A DNA stretch of 64,000 nt from contig DFGA01000038.1 in the NCBI GenBank assembly GCA_002371615.1, positions 17,372-81,371 on the forward strand. Direction: 5' to 3'. This DNA comes from Lachnospiraceae bacterium UBA3762 (GTDB taxonomy: Bacteria > Bacillota > Clostridia > Lachnospirales > Lachnospiraceae). Every line of letters begins with the position of its first letter. Positions within the stretch are counted from its first letter, which is position 1. Under the pieces are notes generated by a model that made no database searches, had not been told where the DNA came from, and saw nothing but the letters and a program-made list of their open reading frames with translations. Both the position numbers and the translations under genes were made by a program. This document shows, piece by piece, positions 42,900-51,845 of this stretch.

Positions 42900-44918
42900 C
42901 TATCCTAAAGTGTACTGTGACAGATCCGATTTGATCTCGTCGGAGAACTTATTCAGATGCTGTGAAATATCGGTTATGCTGTCCGTACCTTCGAGAACCT
43001 TTTTACTTTCACTGACGATCTGTTCGCTTAATCCGAGAATCTCATTGATGCTTGAAGCCTGTTCTTCGGTTGTAGCAGCATTGTCAGTTGCAAAATCATT
43101 GATCCTTTCGATCCCTGAAGCAATCTCACCGATTCCGTCGGTTGCCTTGGATACGTCTTCACAAATAGTATTGAAGGAGTCGTTGGCGTTTGCTACAACT
43201 TCAAGGCAGGACTCCATATCCGTCATGCATATGTCCGCTTTACGGTTGATTTCTTCAATATTGCGGGTAACACCAGAAATGAGCTGGCGGATCGTATCTG
43301 TTGCTTCGGATGACTGATTGGCGAGTACACCGACCTCAGAGGCAACAACCGCAAAGCCCTTACCCATTTCTCCGGCTCTTGCAGCTTCAATGGAAGCATT
43401 AAGCGAGAGCAGATTGGTCTGTTCCGAAATGGAATTGATCGTATCCGTGATACCTGTGATCTCTTCGATGGATTTTGCGGTTGAACGGATGATTTCCGTA
43501 AGATCCCGCATTGTATCGTTAAGAGTATTAACGCTTTCGGTCATGCTTGCCATCTGGTCTCTTCCCGACTGGGAGGAATCCATTGTCTCGTCACACAGCC
43601 TCTTAACATTAAGAGCATTTTCCTTAAGGTCACCGGATGTTGCGGCAAGCTCGGTGGCTCCCTGTGCAATGCTGTCTATCGAATCATTCATAAGGGACAG
43701 GGTGGAATTGAGGTTCTCAATAAGTTCGCCCTGCGTCTGGTTCGAAGATGAGAGTGCGCTTGAAATATCGTAACACTCACCGGCGCTTGAGTTCATCTGA
43801 CCGGAAATATCGGACATATTTGTAAGCATTGTACGCATTCCGGCAATATATTCATTAAGCTTTTCGCTAAGAGTGGTAATTTCGTTGTTTCCTTCGGGAA
43901 CGATAGTAACATCGAAGTTACCCTGGCTGATGTCTATAATACGGTCTGTAACCTTTGCAACGGGGTTAATGTATTTATTGATAACAATGTAAAGCGTTAT
44001 TGCAAGCAGAAGGAGAAGAACGATAGCAACAATGACAGAAACCCTTATCGTTCCTGCCACAGAACTGCTTATAAACGAATATGGAACTGCACTTACAACG
44101 ATCCAGGATGTTCCTTTGATATCCGTTGCCGCATACATCATTTTACCTGCCGATGTTTTAACGGTGGAAACCTTATTGGCATCTGTTGTATCGGAAGTAT
44201 TGAGCGAAGCAAACACCTCATTCAATCCCTGCATCACAGGATCCGTGCTTGCATCGACCGTTGTGCCGGTCAGCCCGTCAATACTGCTTACAAGTATATC
44301 TTTTGTATCTTTGTTTATAATGAAGAATTTGGCATCGGGTGAGGAAGATTTGAATCCGGCCATTCTTTCTTCAACCTTATCAAATGTAATATCGCTGCTT
44401 AAGACTACCTGATCTTTGACAAGAACCGCACACGCAAGACAAGTCTTGCCCGTTGAGGCATCAACATAAGGGTCGGAAGTATAGATCTCTCCGCCAGCCG
44501 CTGTAGCTCCGGTGTACCATGCTCTGTCGGTAAATACAAAAGTATCATCGGGAACCCAGCCTGACCCGTCAAGGAACTTGCCGGTTGCACCATATGCCAT
44601 GTATATATCCTGAGAGTCGGGATCAAGTTCCGTGATCTTCAGGAGCATTGCGAGAGTATCATCATAGTCAAGTTCGGGAAGATTTCCTACAACATCCGCA
44701 GTTTGGGCAACTCTCTGCTGAATAATGCTCCACCAGTTATTAACCTCACTTGCGTAAGAAATCGATTCTTTTGAAAGAATGGATTCGGTAAGCTCAGTTA
44801 TCTTGTCCGTTTCCATCTTGATATTAATACCTGTTACAATTGCCATGATAATGACAACAAATGCAATGATTTCTGTGAGCAGAACTTTTTTAAGTGACTT
44901 TCTTTTTTGTTCCTTCAA
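42900..44918 (-). CDS. Methyl-accepting chemotaxis protein with extracellular Cache-type sensor
   Basis: A 672-residue transmembrane chemoreceptor. Helix 1 is at about 12-28. A periplasmic-type dCache sensor follows (about 40-280, with [10 protein letters not shown] and [12 protein letters not shown] blocks). Helix 2 is at about 290-312, a HAMP domain at about 315-370, and a methyl-accepting signalling domain to the end, with hairpin tip [20 protein letters not shown]. Such dCache receptors usually bind amino acids or small organic acids. Translation starts at TTG 44918, seven bases after GGAGGCG. TG-C-TATAAT at 44960-44968 on the minus strand is the likely promoter. Confidence 0.92.
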   Translation of the reverse strand: MKEQKRKSLKKVLLTEIIAFVVIIMAIVTGINIKMETDKITELTESILSKESISYASEVNNWWSIIQQRVAQTADVVGNLPELDYDDTLAMLLKITELDPDSQDIYMAYGATGKFLDGSGWVPDDTFVFTDRAWYTGATAAGGEIYTSDPYVDASTGKTCLACAVLVKDQVVLSSDITFDKVEERMAGFKSSSPDAKFFIINKDTKDILVSSIDGLTGTTVDASTDPVMQGLNEVFASLNTSDTTDANKVSTVKTSAGKMMYAATDIKGTSWIVVSAVPYSFISSSVAGTIRVSVIVAIVLLLLLAITLYIVINKYINPVAKVTDRIIDISQGNFDVTIVPEGNNEITTLSEKLNEYIAGMRTMLTNMSDISGQMNSSAGECYDISSALSSSNQTQGELIENLNSTLSLMNDSIDSIAQGATELAATSGDLKENALNVKRLCDETMDSSQSGRDQMASMTESVNTLNDTMRDLTEIIRSTAKSIEEITGITDTINSISEQTNLLSLNASIEAARAGEMGKGFAVVASEVGVLANQSSEATDTIRQLISGVTRNIEEINRKADICMTDMESCLEVVANANDSFNTICEDVSKATDGIGEIASGIERINDFATDNAATTEEQASSINEILGLSEQIVSESKKVLEGTDSITDISQHLNKFSDEIKSDLSQYTLG

Positions 44919-44959
44919 TTTACGACGCCTCCGTTCGTTTTATAAAAAATCCGCGTTAC

Positions 44960-44987
44960 ATTATAGCAGAAAAATGACATTATTCAA
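44960..44987 (-). promoter_or_regulatory. Promoter of the chemoreceptor gene
   Basis: On the minus strand, TG-C-TATAAT (44968 down to 44960) is a perfect extended -10 box. TTGAAT lies 16 bases upstream of it. It is divergent from the glutathione peroxidase promoter. Confidence 0.6.
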
Positions 44988-44988
44988 A

Positions 44989-44997
44989 GGGGGGGGG
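44989..44997. repeat. Homopolymer run of nine G
   Basis: Nine consecutive G fall exactly between the upstream ends of two divergent promoters: the -35 box of the peroxidase promoter starts at the next base. Such runs are prone to slippage. Confidence 0.8.
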
Positions 44998-45026
44998 TTG
45001 ACAGCATAATAATCATATTATATAAT
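44998..45026 (+). promoter_or_regulatory. Consensus promoter of the glutathione peroxidase gene
   Basis: TTGACA at 44998-45003 and TATAAT at 45021-45026 have exactly 17-base spacing, a perfect sigma-A consensus, which predicts strong expression. Confidence 0.9.
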
Positions 45027-45030
45027 GATT

Positions 45031-45060
45031 GCGCACAAGCAAATAGCGCACAAGCAAATT
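45031..45060 (+). repeat. 15-base tandem repeat in the peroxidase leader
   Basis: GCGCACAAGCAAATA is followed at once by the same sequence with one changed final base. It starts five bases after the -10 box, so the transcript begins within the repeat. Confidence 0.85.
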
Positions 45061-45093
45061 AGCAATATAAACATTTAAAAGGAGGAAAAAGTT

Positions 45094-45639
45094 ATGGCTA
45101 CAGTTTATGATTTTACGGTTAAGGCAAGAGGCGGAGAAGAGGTTAGTCTGAAGGATTATGAAGGCAAGGTTCTACTTATAGTTAATACTGCAACAGGGTG
45201 CGGGTTTACACCTCATTATGAGCCCCTGGAGGCTATGTACAAAGATCTGAAGGATAAAGGTTTTGAAATTCTTGATTTTCCCTGCAACCAGTTTGCAAAC
45301 CAGGCACCCGGGGATGAGAATGAGATACACGAGTTCTGCACAATGAAATACGGCACGGATTTTCCGCAGTTTGCAAAACTGGAAGTCAACGGCGAGGGAG
45401 CTGATCCGCTCTTTGTATATCTCGCTACAGAGAAACCTTTTGAAGGATTCGGCAAGGGTCTTAAGGTCAAAGCACTGGAGAAGTTTACTAACATGAATAA
45501 CAAGGCTTTCGGCGACAAAGCATATATCAAATGGAACTTTACAAAATTCCTTATTGACAGGGAAGGCAAGGTTGTTGCAAGATTTGAGCCGACGGAAGAT
45601 ATGGACAAGGTACGGGCTGCAGTTGAGAATATCCTGTAA
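45094..45639 (+). CDS. Glutathione peroxidase-family thiol peroxidase (Cys type)
   Basis: A 181-residue peroxidase of the GPx fold. The active-site block is NTATGCGFTPHY, with Cys36 where animal enzymes have selenocysteine. The second block FPCNQFANQAPG and the WNFTKFLIDREG block carry the Gln, Asn and Trp of the catalytic tetrad. Bacterial Cys-type members normally use thioredoxin, not glutathione. AAGGAGG precedes the ATG, and a perfect consensus promoter drives it. In an anaerobe the likely job is removal of hydroperoxides on oxygen exposure. The CDF gene follows 48 bases downstream. Confidence 0.93.
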   Translation: MATVYDFTVKARGGEEVSLKDYEGKVLLIVNTATGCGFTPHYEPLEAMYKDLKDKGFEILDFPCNQFANQAPGDENEIHEFCTMKYGTDFPQFAKLEVNGEGADPLFVYLATEKPFEGFGKGLKVKALEKFTNMNNKAFGDKAYIKWNFTKFLIDREGKVVARFEPTEDMDKVRAAVENIL

Positions 45640-45645
45640 CAAAGA

Positions 45646-45664
45646 TACTTTCGTCGTGGTTCTC
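45646..45664 (+). repeat. Possible degenerate half of the intergenic repeat, copy G
   Basis: ATACTTTCGTCGTGGTTCTC resembles the ACTTTAAATGGTGTGGCTCTC of copy E. Like the others, it lies just upstream of the ribosome site of the next gene. The similarity is partial. Confidence 0.25.
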
Positions 45665-45687
45665 AAAAAGATTAAGGATGTAAGCAA

Positions 45688-46809
45688 ATGTTTGAGAATG
45701 GACAAAGAGACAAAGTTATAGTCAGGACAAGCATAATAGGTATCGCGGCAAATGTATTCCTGGCGGCGTTTAAGGCAGTTATAGGCTTAAGTGCCAATTC
45801 CATTGCAATCGTGATGGATGCCGTTAATAATCTGTCGGATGCCGCGGCATCTGTCATAACGATCGTGGGGACGAAACTTGCGGGAAAAGATGCCGACAGA
45901 AAGCACCCTTTCGGTTACGGAAGGATCGAGTATCTAAGTGCCATGATAATATCCATACTTGTCCTGTACGCGGGAATCACCGCTTTTACCGAATCGGTAA
46001 AGAAGATAATAAACCCCGAGACGCCGGAGTATTCTACCGTAAGTCTTGTGATAGTTGCTGTCGCAGTTGTAGTTAAGATCGTGCTTGGAAGGTACGTTAA
46101 GTCTGTGGGTGTTAAAGTCAATTCCGATTCACTTATAAACTCCGGTGAGGATGCAACCCTTGATTCGGTAATAAGTGCTTCGACATTGGCAGCAGCGGTT
46201 ATATTCCTGCTGTTTCACATATCTCTTGAAGCATGGCTCGGCGCTGTCATCGCCGTAATAATAATCAAATCCGGCTTTGACATGCTTAAAGAGACGCTGT
46301 CCAAAATCCTCGGAGAAAGAGTTGACGCAGAACTTGCAAGGCAGATAAAAGCCACAATAAATGATTTTCCCGATGTATCGGGGTCTTACGATCTGATAAT
46401 GCATAATTACGGCCCCGATGCATATAACGGGTCGGTACACATCGAGGTTCCGGACACCCTGTCGGCGGACGATCTTGACAAGATGCTGCGTAAGATTCAG
46501 GTAGAGGTATATAAAAAGCATAACGTGATTTTGACAGCGATAGGCGTATATTCGTACAACACGAAGGACGAGGAGGCTGTGGCGGCGAGGAAGAAAGTTG
46601 CCGATCTGGTCACATCCGATCCCGATATACTGCAGATGCACGGGTTCTATATGGACAAGGCTGAGAAGACAATACGTTTTGATGTGGTCATAAGTTTTGA
46701 TGCAAAAGACAGAAGCGTGGTGTATAATAACATAGTTGCCAAGGTACAGAAGGAATATCCCGATTACACTTTGCAGATAGCGATGGACACTGATTTTAGT
46801 GAGGCATGA
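45688..46809 (+). CDS. Cation diffusion facilitator (metal/H+ antiporter)
   Basis: A 373-residue CDF transporter that exports a divalent metal such as Mn, Fe or Zn. Six helices occupy about residues 12-200. The helix-2 metal motif is DAVNNLSDAAAS (about 39-50), the loop DRKHPFGYGRIEYL is characteristic, and helix 5 carries EDATLDSV. A cytoplasmic ferredoxin-like domain with GSVHIEVPD follows, with an extra C-terminal domain of about 80 residues. The D-N-x-x-D helix-2 pattern rather than H-x-x-x-D hints at manganese or iron rather than zinc, but this is only suggestive. AAGGA lies before the ATG. Its stop overlaps the next start by four bases (ATGA). Confidence 0.9.
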   Translation: MFENGQRDKVIVRTSIIGIAANVFLAAFKAVIGLSANSIAIVMDAVNNLSDAAASVITIVGTKLAGKDADRKHPFGYGRIEYLSAMIISILVLYAGITAFTESVKKIINPETPEYSTVSLVIVAVAVVVKIVLGRYVKSVGVKVNSDSLINSGEDATLDSVISASTLAAAVIFLLFHISLEAWLGAVIAVIIIKSGFDMLKETLSKILGERVDAELARQIKATINDFPDVSGSYDLIMHNYGPDAYNGSVHIEVPDTLSADDLDKMLRKIQVEVYKKHNVILTAIGVYSYNTKDEEAVAARKKVADLVTSDPDILQMHGFYMDKAEKTIRFDVVISFDAKDRSVVYNNIVAKVQKEYPDYTLQIAMDTDFSEA

Positions 46810-47468
46810 CTAACATGAAGAAAATCATTTGCTTCGGAGATTCGAACACATACGGATATAACCCTGCCATGGGAGGAAGGTTTGACGAGAATACCCGTTG
46901 GCCCAAAGTCCTTCAGAAATTTCTCGGAGAGAACTACGAAATATTTGAGGAAGGACAGAACGGCAGAACGATCGCCAATGCTGATCCATGGGAAGGCGGA
47001 ACGAAATGCGGTATGGATTACGTTCTTCCCATGCTGGAGACTAAGAATCCGGTGGATCTTTTGATTATTATGCTGGGAACAAATGACCTGAAGGTCAAGT
47101 TTAATCTTCCTGCAGCGGATATAGCCGGCAGTCTTCAGCTGATGCTCTCCAAGATCAAGGCATATTGCCGGGATTATTTAAACTGTCCGGATATGAAGAT
47201 TCTTATTACCTCTCCGCCGGCTCTGTCGGAGCCTTTTTCGGAATCATATTTTGAGCCGTTCTTTTGCGGGGCGGTTGCGGTAAAAAAGGCAAAAGAACTC
47301 GCAAATTGGTATGAACTTGTTGCCGACCAGTATGGTTGCTATTTCTTAAACGCAACTGAGAAAATAAGTGCAGGCTCTGTAGACCATCTCCATCTTGATG
47401 CGGAAGGGCACAAGGCTATGGCTGAGCTTATGAGAGATAAGATTAACGAGATATTCAAGGAAGGATAG
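46806..47468 (+). CDS. SGNH/GDSL-family hydrolase
   Basis: A 220-residue cytoplasmic esterase. Block I is FGDSNTYGYNP with the nucleophile Ser13, block III is MLGTNDLK, and block V is DHLHLDAEGH with the catalytic Asp and His. GDSNTYGY is typical of arylesterase/acyl-CoA thioesterase-like SGNH members. The ATG at 46806 overlaps the CDF stop (ATGA), with GTGAGG just upstream. A second ATG at 46815 is possible. The natural substrate is unknown. Confidence 0.9.
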   Translation: MTNMKKIICFGDSNTYGYNPAMGGRFDENTRWPKVLQKFLGENYEIFEEGQNGRTIANADPWEGGTKCGMDYVLPMLETKNPVDLLIIMLGTNDLKVKFNLPAADIAGSLQLMLSKIKAYCRDYLNCPDMKILITSPPALSEPFSESYFEPFFCGAVAVKKAKELANWYELVADQYGCYFLNATEKISAGSVDHLHLDAEGHKAMAELMRDKINEIFKEG

Positions 47469-47527
47469 ATTCCGTAGAGTCTTTGATGGGTATGGAAAAG
47501 GGACATTCGGAAACAAGAGAGAGAAAT

Positions 47528-48622
47528 ATGTGGATTGCTATATTTGGATTTTCGATACTCGCCGGAATAGCTGCGGCACTGTATCTTGCAGGTAAAGTAG
47601 AAAAAACGGGTATATTTTCATTTATAAACAATGCGGCAGTACGTAAAGTATCTGCCGTACTTTCTGTTGTGATAGTCGGCATTATACTGTGGAAGACTCT
47701 CAATATGACCAATACGATAGTAGTAGCGGTCCATGTTGCTGTATTCATGCTGCTCGGAGACCTTATAGGACTGATCATACGAAAGGGATTCGGAGCCGGC
47801 GTCAGTCCCCGCATCGTTGATCTGTGCGCCATAAGCGCATGCCTTGTTTATCTGATTATCGGATGGATACTCATGCATAGTATGTGGGAGACGGATTACA
47901 GTGTTTCTACGGATAAAAACATCGGGCAGCTGCGTATTGCACAGATCGCGGATTCCCATATAGGTGCGGGGTTTGACGGAAAAGGCTTTGCAAAGAGGCT
48001 TGAGAAAATACAGGAGACCAATCCGGATATTCTTGTTATCACAGGTGATTTTGTAGATGATGATTCAATGAAGCAGGATATGCTTGACGCATGTGAAGCG
48101 CTTTCGAATTTTAAGACTAAATACGGCGTGTATTACTGCCTCGGAAACCATGATATGGGTTATTACGACAGTTCCCACAGAGGCTATACCGGAGATGAAC
48201 TTATAGCTGAGCTTGAAAAGGCCGGCGTTGTCGTTTTGAGGGATGAGTCGGTTCTTGTTGATGACAGATTCTATGTTATCGGACGGCTCGATGCCGATTA
48301 CGGCAGGGCTTCAAGACTTGATACTTCTGAACTGATAAAGGACCTTGACAAGAATAAATACATGATCGTTCTTGACCACCAGCCTACCGATTATGACGGC
48401 GAAGCTGCAGCGGGCGTTGATCTAGTACTTTCGGGGCATACTCACGGCGGACAGTTATGGCCCCTTGAATACATACAGCCGATTGTATCCGAGAATAACA
48501 ATGTACGCGGATACGAGAGGAGAGGGTCAACCGATTTTATCGTAACCGACGGAATCTCCGACTGGGCGGTGAAGTTCAAAACAGGATGCAAATCCGAATT
48601 CAATGTAATTGATATTAATTAG
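47528..48622 (+). CDS. Membrane-anchored calcineurin-like metallophosphoesterase
   Basis: A protein of about 364 residues. Four hydrophobic helices occupy the first 130 residues. A YkuE/YaeI-type phosphoesterase domain follows with the metal motifs IADSHIG, ITGDFVDDD, GNHDMGYYD and SGHTHGGQLWP, which give a dinuclear metal centre facing the cytoplasm or the membrane surface. Relatives act on UDP-diacylglucosamine or other phosphoesters; the substrate here is unknown. ATG 47528 is chosen because it opens the first membrane helix (MWIAIFGFSILAG). Two in-frame ATGs at 47486 and 47492 lie upstream without a better ribosome site. It ends 12 bases from the convergent ECF gene. Confidence 0.85.
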   Translation: MWIAIFGFSILAGIAAALYLAGKVEKTGIFSFINNAAVRKVSAVLSVVIVGIILWKTLNMTNTIVVAVHVAVFMLLGDLIGLIIRKGFGAGVSPRIVDLCAISACLVYLIIGWILMHSMWETDYSVSTDKNIGQLRIAQIADSHIGAGFDGKGFAKRLEKIQETNPDILVITGDFVDDDSMKQDMLDACEALSNFKTKYGVYYCLGNHDMGYYDSSHRGYTGDELIAELEKAGVVVLRDESVLVDDRFYVIGRLDADYGRASRLDTSELIKDLDKNKYMIVLDHQPTDYDGEAAAGVDLVLSGHTHGGQLWPLEYIQPIVSENNNVRGYERRGSTDFIVTDGISDWAVKFKTGCKSEFNVIDIN

Positions 48623-48634
48623 AGGTCCCTTCTG

Positions 48635-49465
48635 TTAACGGAAAGGATTATAGAACCGGGAGCCGCCTCTGAAGGTGATTATAAGCGCAGCAGTACAGAA
48701 TATGACAGCGAAAGCGATGACAGCATAGTCTGCAGCGCGAAGAGACTTGCCGCGGTACCATGTGCGTTTTTTGTTCTTGCCAAAACCGCGCAGTTCCATT
48801 GCACTGCTTACCACATCGATCCTGTTCATGCTTGTAAATACAAGCGGAAAGAGGATCGGGGTGGTATTTTTTATTCTTGATAAGAGCCCTGCCTTTTTGG
48901 ACAACTCTATTCCGCGTGCCGCCTCGGCGTTTTTGATTTTAACGTAGTCATCCTGAATATCCGGAATGTAACGCAAGGCTATTGCAATTGAATATGCAAC
49001 ATAGTAACTGATACCGACCCGGTTAAGGGAAGCGGCAAATTCGCTGGGGTCCGTGGATACGATGAACATAAATACGGATGGTACGACGGTCATGTATTTG
49101 AGTATGATGTTAGCCTCATAGAACAGCTGCTCTTTAGTGAAATAGTAGTTGCCGAACAGATGACCTATAACGGTCTTGCTTCCGTATATCTCGCATCCCT
49201 GATAGGGAGAAAAGAAGAATATGGCAATTACGTTTATAACCAGAAAGAGCAGTATGAATTTAAAGACAGTACCAACCTGTCTCCACTCGGTCTTCGACGC
49301 GCGAAGTATGGCAATGCTTAAAATGAGCATTACAACAAGAACCCGTGTATCATAACTGATCATGCTTGTTATCGACCATGCAAGGAAGAAGATCAGTTTC
49401 GTTACACCGGACAGTTCGTGTATCCATGTATCCTTTTTTTCATACGAAAGAACTCTGCCTGCCAT
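48635..49465 (-). CDS. ecfT: ECF transporter transmembrane component T
   Basis: A 276-residue membrane protein with five or six helices and the two coupling motifs of EcfT (AARGIE near residue 185 and AMELRGFGKN near 225; the Ala-Arg-Gly and Leu-Arg-Gly boxes bind the ATPases). ATG 49465 is preferred, eight bases after AAAGGAG. The longer open frame lies inside the ATPase gene, which it overlaps by 26 bases. It completes a three-gene ECF importer read S, ATPase, T on the minus strand. Confidence 0.9.
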   Translation of the reverse strand: MAGRVLSYEKKDTWIHELSGVTKLIFFLAWSITSMISYDTRVLVVMLILSIAILRASKTEWRQVGTVFKFILLFLVINVIAIFFFSPYQGCEIYGSKTVIGHLFGNYYFTKEQLFYEANIILKYMTVVPSVFMFIVSTDPSEFAASLNRVGISYYVAYSIAIALRYIPDIQDDYVKIKNAEAARGIELSKKAGLLSRIKNTTPILFPLVFTSMNRIDVVSSAMELRGFGKNKKRTWYRGKSLRAADYAVIAFAVIFCTAALIITFRGGSRFYNPFR

Positions 49466-51158
49466 CCTTAAGGCTCCTTTCGTAGTGTATGAATCTGTTG
49501 CACAGACCGGGTGCGTCATCAATACCCATTTTCGATGCAAGATCGTATAGGGATGTACGCTTTAGGAATGCCCGCTCTGTGATCTCGTCGTTTGTAAGAA
49601 TATTTGCCGGAGTATCGTCGGCGATAAGTCTCCCGTCCGTAATAACTACGGCACGATTTGTATATTCAAGCATAAGATGCATGTCGTGAGTGATCATCGC
49701 AATGGCCTTGCCTGATTCCCTGTTTAGCCTTCTGAGGAATTCCATTATCTCCGTGTAGTGCCGCAGATCCTGTCCGGCCGTGGGCTCATCGAGAATGATA
49801 AGCTCAGGGTCCATGACTAGTATCGAAGCGATGGTAACACGCTTCTTCTGACCGAAGGAGAGAGCGGATATGGGCCAGTTTCTCATTTCATACAGTCCGC
49901 ATATTCGAAGGGTGTCAGCGACACGCTGCTTTACCTCATCCTCAGGCTTGGATCTGACAACAAGCCCTAATGCCACTTCGTCGAAAATCATAGGCTTGCT
50001 TATCATCTGGTTGGGATTTTGCATAACATATCCGATATGCTCGCCACGCTCTTTGATCGAAAGCGCGGTGATGTCTTCACCGTCCAGCAGTATTGTTCCG
50101 CTGTCCTGGATATTGAATCCGCAAATAAGACCTGCTAGAGTTGATTTTCCGGCACCATTCTTGCCGACTATGCTCATCATCTCGCCCTTGTGTATATCGA
50201 ATGAAACATCCGAGAGAACAGGATGTGTTTTGTCATAAGAAAATCCCACATCGTTGATTGAAAGAATCACATTTTTTGTAATCCCGGGTTTCGGGAGAGT
50301 GACAGACTGCATCCAGTCGAGAAACTTCTGTCTATATCCCGAAAGATCCATTGATTCAATGTGCTGCGGCTTTGATCCGGGTGTGATCTGACAGCCGGCG
50401 TGCCTTAGTGCTTCCACATACAGAGGATATCTGATTCCGGCTTTTTCGAGAAGATCTGTGGAGAGAAAATCATCCGGCCGCATATCCGCGACGATCATCC
50501 CGTCGTTTATCAGAACGATCCTGTCGACATCACGGTACAGTGCGTCTTCTAACCGGTGTTCGATTATGATTATCGTTGCCTGTTGCCGCTTTTGGATATC
50601 ATCAATGAGTGCGATAGCGCTTTTCCCTGTTTTGGGATCAAGATTTGCAAGAGGCTCATCAAAAAGAAAAACCTTAACATCGTCGACCATGACACCGGCC
50701 ATAGAGACACGCTGCTTTTGTCCGCCCGATAACTCCTTGGGTGAATGGTCGAGAAGGTCGTCTATGAATACAGCCTTTGAAACTTCATCGACCTTTTGCT
50801 TCATGGCGGACTCTTTCACACAATCGTTTTCAAGTGCAAAAGCAACATCCTCCGCAACGGTCAGCCCGACGAACTGTCCGTCGGTGTCCTGCATGACCGT
50901 TCCTACGATTTTGGACAGACCGAATATACCAAGCTTTTGCGGATCGTTGCCGTCAATCGAATAGGAACCCGTGATTTCTCCCGGGTACATAAAAGGCACC
51001 AGCCCATTGATACAATGGGCCAGTGTAGATTTGCCGCATCCGGAAGGTCCCACGATCAGTACCTTTTCACCGGATTCGATGGCAAGATTTATGTTCTTAA
51101 GTGTAGGCTCTGCCTGAGCTCTGTACTTAAATGAAAAATCTTTGAATTCGATCAGCAT
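49440..51158 (-). CDS. ECF transporter ATPase, fused A1-A2 (YkoD type)
   Basis: A 572-residue protein with two complete ABC ATPase domains in one chain. Domain 1 has Walker A GPSGCGKST (about 37-45) and signature LSGGQKQRVSM. Domain 2 begins at about 300, with GKNGAGKST and signature LSFGQKKRV; each is followed by a DEP Walker B. Fused A1-A2 energy modules are typical of dedicated ECF systems for thiamine-type or other vitamin precursors. The start ATG overlaps the stop codon of the S-component gene by one base (TGATG), so the genes are translationally coupled. Confidence 0.92.
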   Translation of the reverse strand: MLIEFKDFSFKYRAQAEPTLKNINLAIESGEKVLIVGPSGCGKSTLAHCINGLVPFMYPGEITGSYSIDGNDPQKLGIFGLSKIVGTVMQDTDGQFVGLTVAEDVAFALENDCVKESAMKQKVDEVSKAVFIDDLLDHSPKELSGGQKQRVSMAGVMVDDVKVFLFDEPLANLDPKTGKSAIALIDDIQKRQQATIIIIEHRLEDALYRDVDRIVLINDGMIVADMRPDDFLSTDLLEKAGIRYPLYVEALRHAGCQITPGSKPQHIESMDLSGYRQKFLDWMQSVTLPKPGITKNVILSINDVGFSYDKTHPVLSDVSFDIHKGEMMSIVGKNGAGKSTLAGLICGFNIQDSGTILLDGEDITALSIKERGEHIGYVMQNPNQMISKPMIFDEVALGLVVRSKPEDEVKQRVADTLRICGLYEMRNWPISALSFGQKKRVTIASILVMDPELIILDEPTAGQDLRHYTEIMEFLRRLNRESGKAIAMITHDMHLMLEYTNRAVVITDGRLIADDTPANILTNDEITERAFLKRTSLYDLASKMGIDDAPGLCNRFIHYERSLKDGRQSSFV

Positions 51159-51712
51159 CAGTCTTCTTTCTTGAGGCTACCTGTCTTTGCACCGATCTTG
51201 GAATAACCGACACCGAGAAGTGTTCCGAGAATGAGTGTTATGATAAAGTTGCCGAGGAATGCGAAGAATCCCTGAGCAAATACCTTGTTTGCAGGTTCTG
51301 CATAAATTAAAATGTCAAGAACGGGCGCAAGCACGATCCATGCAATTGCATTTGAAACAGCCTGAACGACGTTGAACATGATCAGGTTCTTGCCTGTAAA
51401 ATCGCCTTCCGTGATAGCAAATTTGCTTGCAAAGAGTCCGACGCCGATACCGAACAGAGCATCGGGGAATACCCAGCTCCACCAAACACTTCCGTAGAAG
51501 AGTGCATCACCGAGCGCATGACCCGCAAGTCCTACAATACATCCGACTATAGGTCCGAATACAGCGGAAAGGAATGCAAGAAGAGCAGCCCTGGGCTGAA
51601 GCGCTGTATTGGGGATGAATCCGAGAGGGATCTGAATCTCGGTAAGTGCGACAAAAAGTGCGGTTCCTATACCTGCCGCAACAACTTCCTTGATACCGAA
51701 TTTGAATTTCAT
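51158..51712 (-). CDS. ECF transporter substrate-binding S component (UPF0397 family)
   Basis: A 184-residue membrane protein with five or six helices. It matches the UPF0397 family: the opening MKFKFGIKEVVAAGIGTAL, then GPIVGCIVGLAGHALGDALF and WWSWVFPDALFGIGVG. Databases often call this group 'riboflavin transporter substrate-binding', but the true ligand is not settled. ATG 51712 is chosen because GGAAGGAG lies eight bases upstream. No TPP or FMN riboswitch is visible in the leader of about 55 bases, which argues against simple thiamine or riboflavin control. Confidence 0.88.
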   Translation of the reverse strand: MKFKFGIKEVVAAGIGTALFVALTEIQIPLGFIPNTALQPRAALLAFLSAVFGPIVGCIVGLAGHALGDALFYGSVWWSWVFPDALFGIGVGLFASKFAITEGDFTGKNLIMFNVVQAVSNAIAWIVLAPVLDILIYAEPANKVFAQGFFAFLGNFIITLILGTLLGVGYSKIGAKTGSLKKED

Positions 51713-51765
51713 AATATTGTCTCCTTCCTTTATTTGTGGAGAATACACATAATACCGACGATCCT

Positions 51766-51795
51766 ATTGTAAATCTATATATGGTGGTTAGTCAA
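51766..51795 (-). promoter_or_regulatory. Promoter of the ECF transporter operon
   Basis: On the minus strand, TTGACT (51795-51790) and TACAAT (51771-51766) have 18-base spacing, about 55 bases before the S-component start. Confidence 0.6.
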
Positions 51796-51813
51796 GACAA
51801 TATAGTCAATATG

Positions 51814-51845
51814 TAGAGTGTCAAAAAGAACCGTCCCCTCTGTCA
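51814..51845 (-). repeat. Single arm of the GGGGACGGT repeat at the end of the capA-like gene
   Basis: On the plus strand, GTGTCAAAAAGAACCGTCCC continues with CTCTGTCA. This matches the right arm of the palindrome at 37256-37298 (AAGAACCGTCCCC-TTTGTCA). The TGA stop of the capA-like gene (51843-51845) is made by the last bases of the repeat. Confidence 0.75.

Noticed and set aside
45031..45060. CRISPR-like repeat
   Set aside because: Two 15-base units lie directly in tandem without a spacer, and there are no cas genes in the window.
48626..48655. Another copy of the junction repeat (CCCTTCTGTTAACGGAAAGG)
   Set aside because: It resembles copy D only over about 15 bases with insertions, and it overlaps the 3' end of ecfT; too weak to count.
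51713..51842. Possible TPP or FMN riboswitch before the ECF operon
   Set aside because: After the promoter only about 50 bases remain before the start codon, too short for either aptamer, and no conserved riboswitch core is visible.
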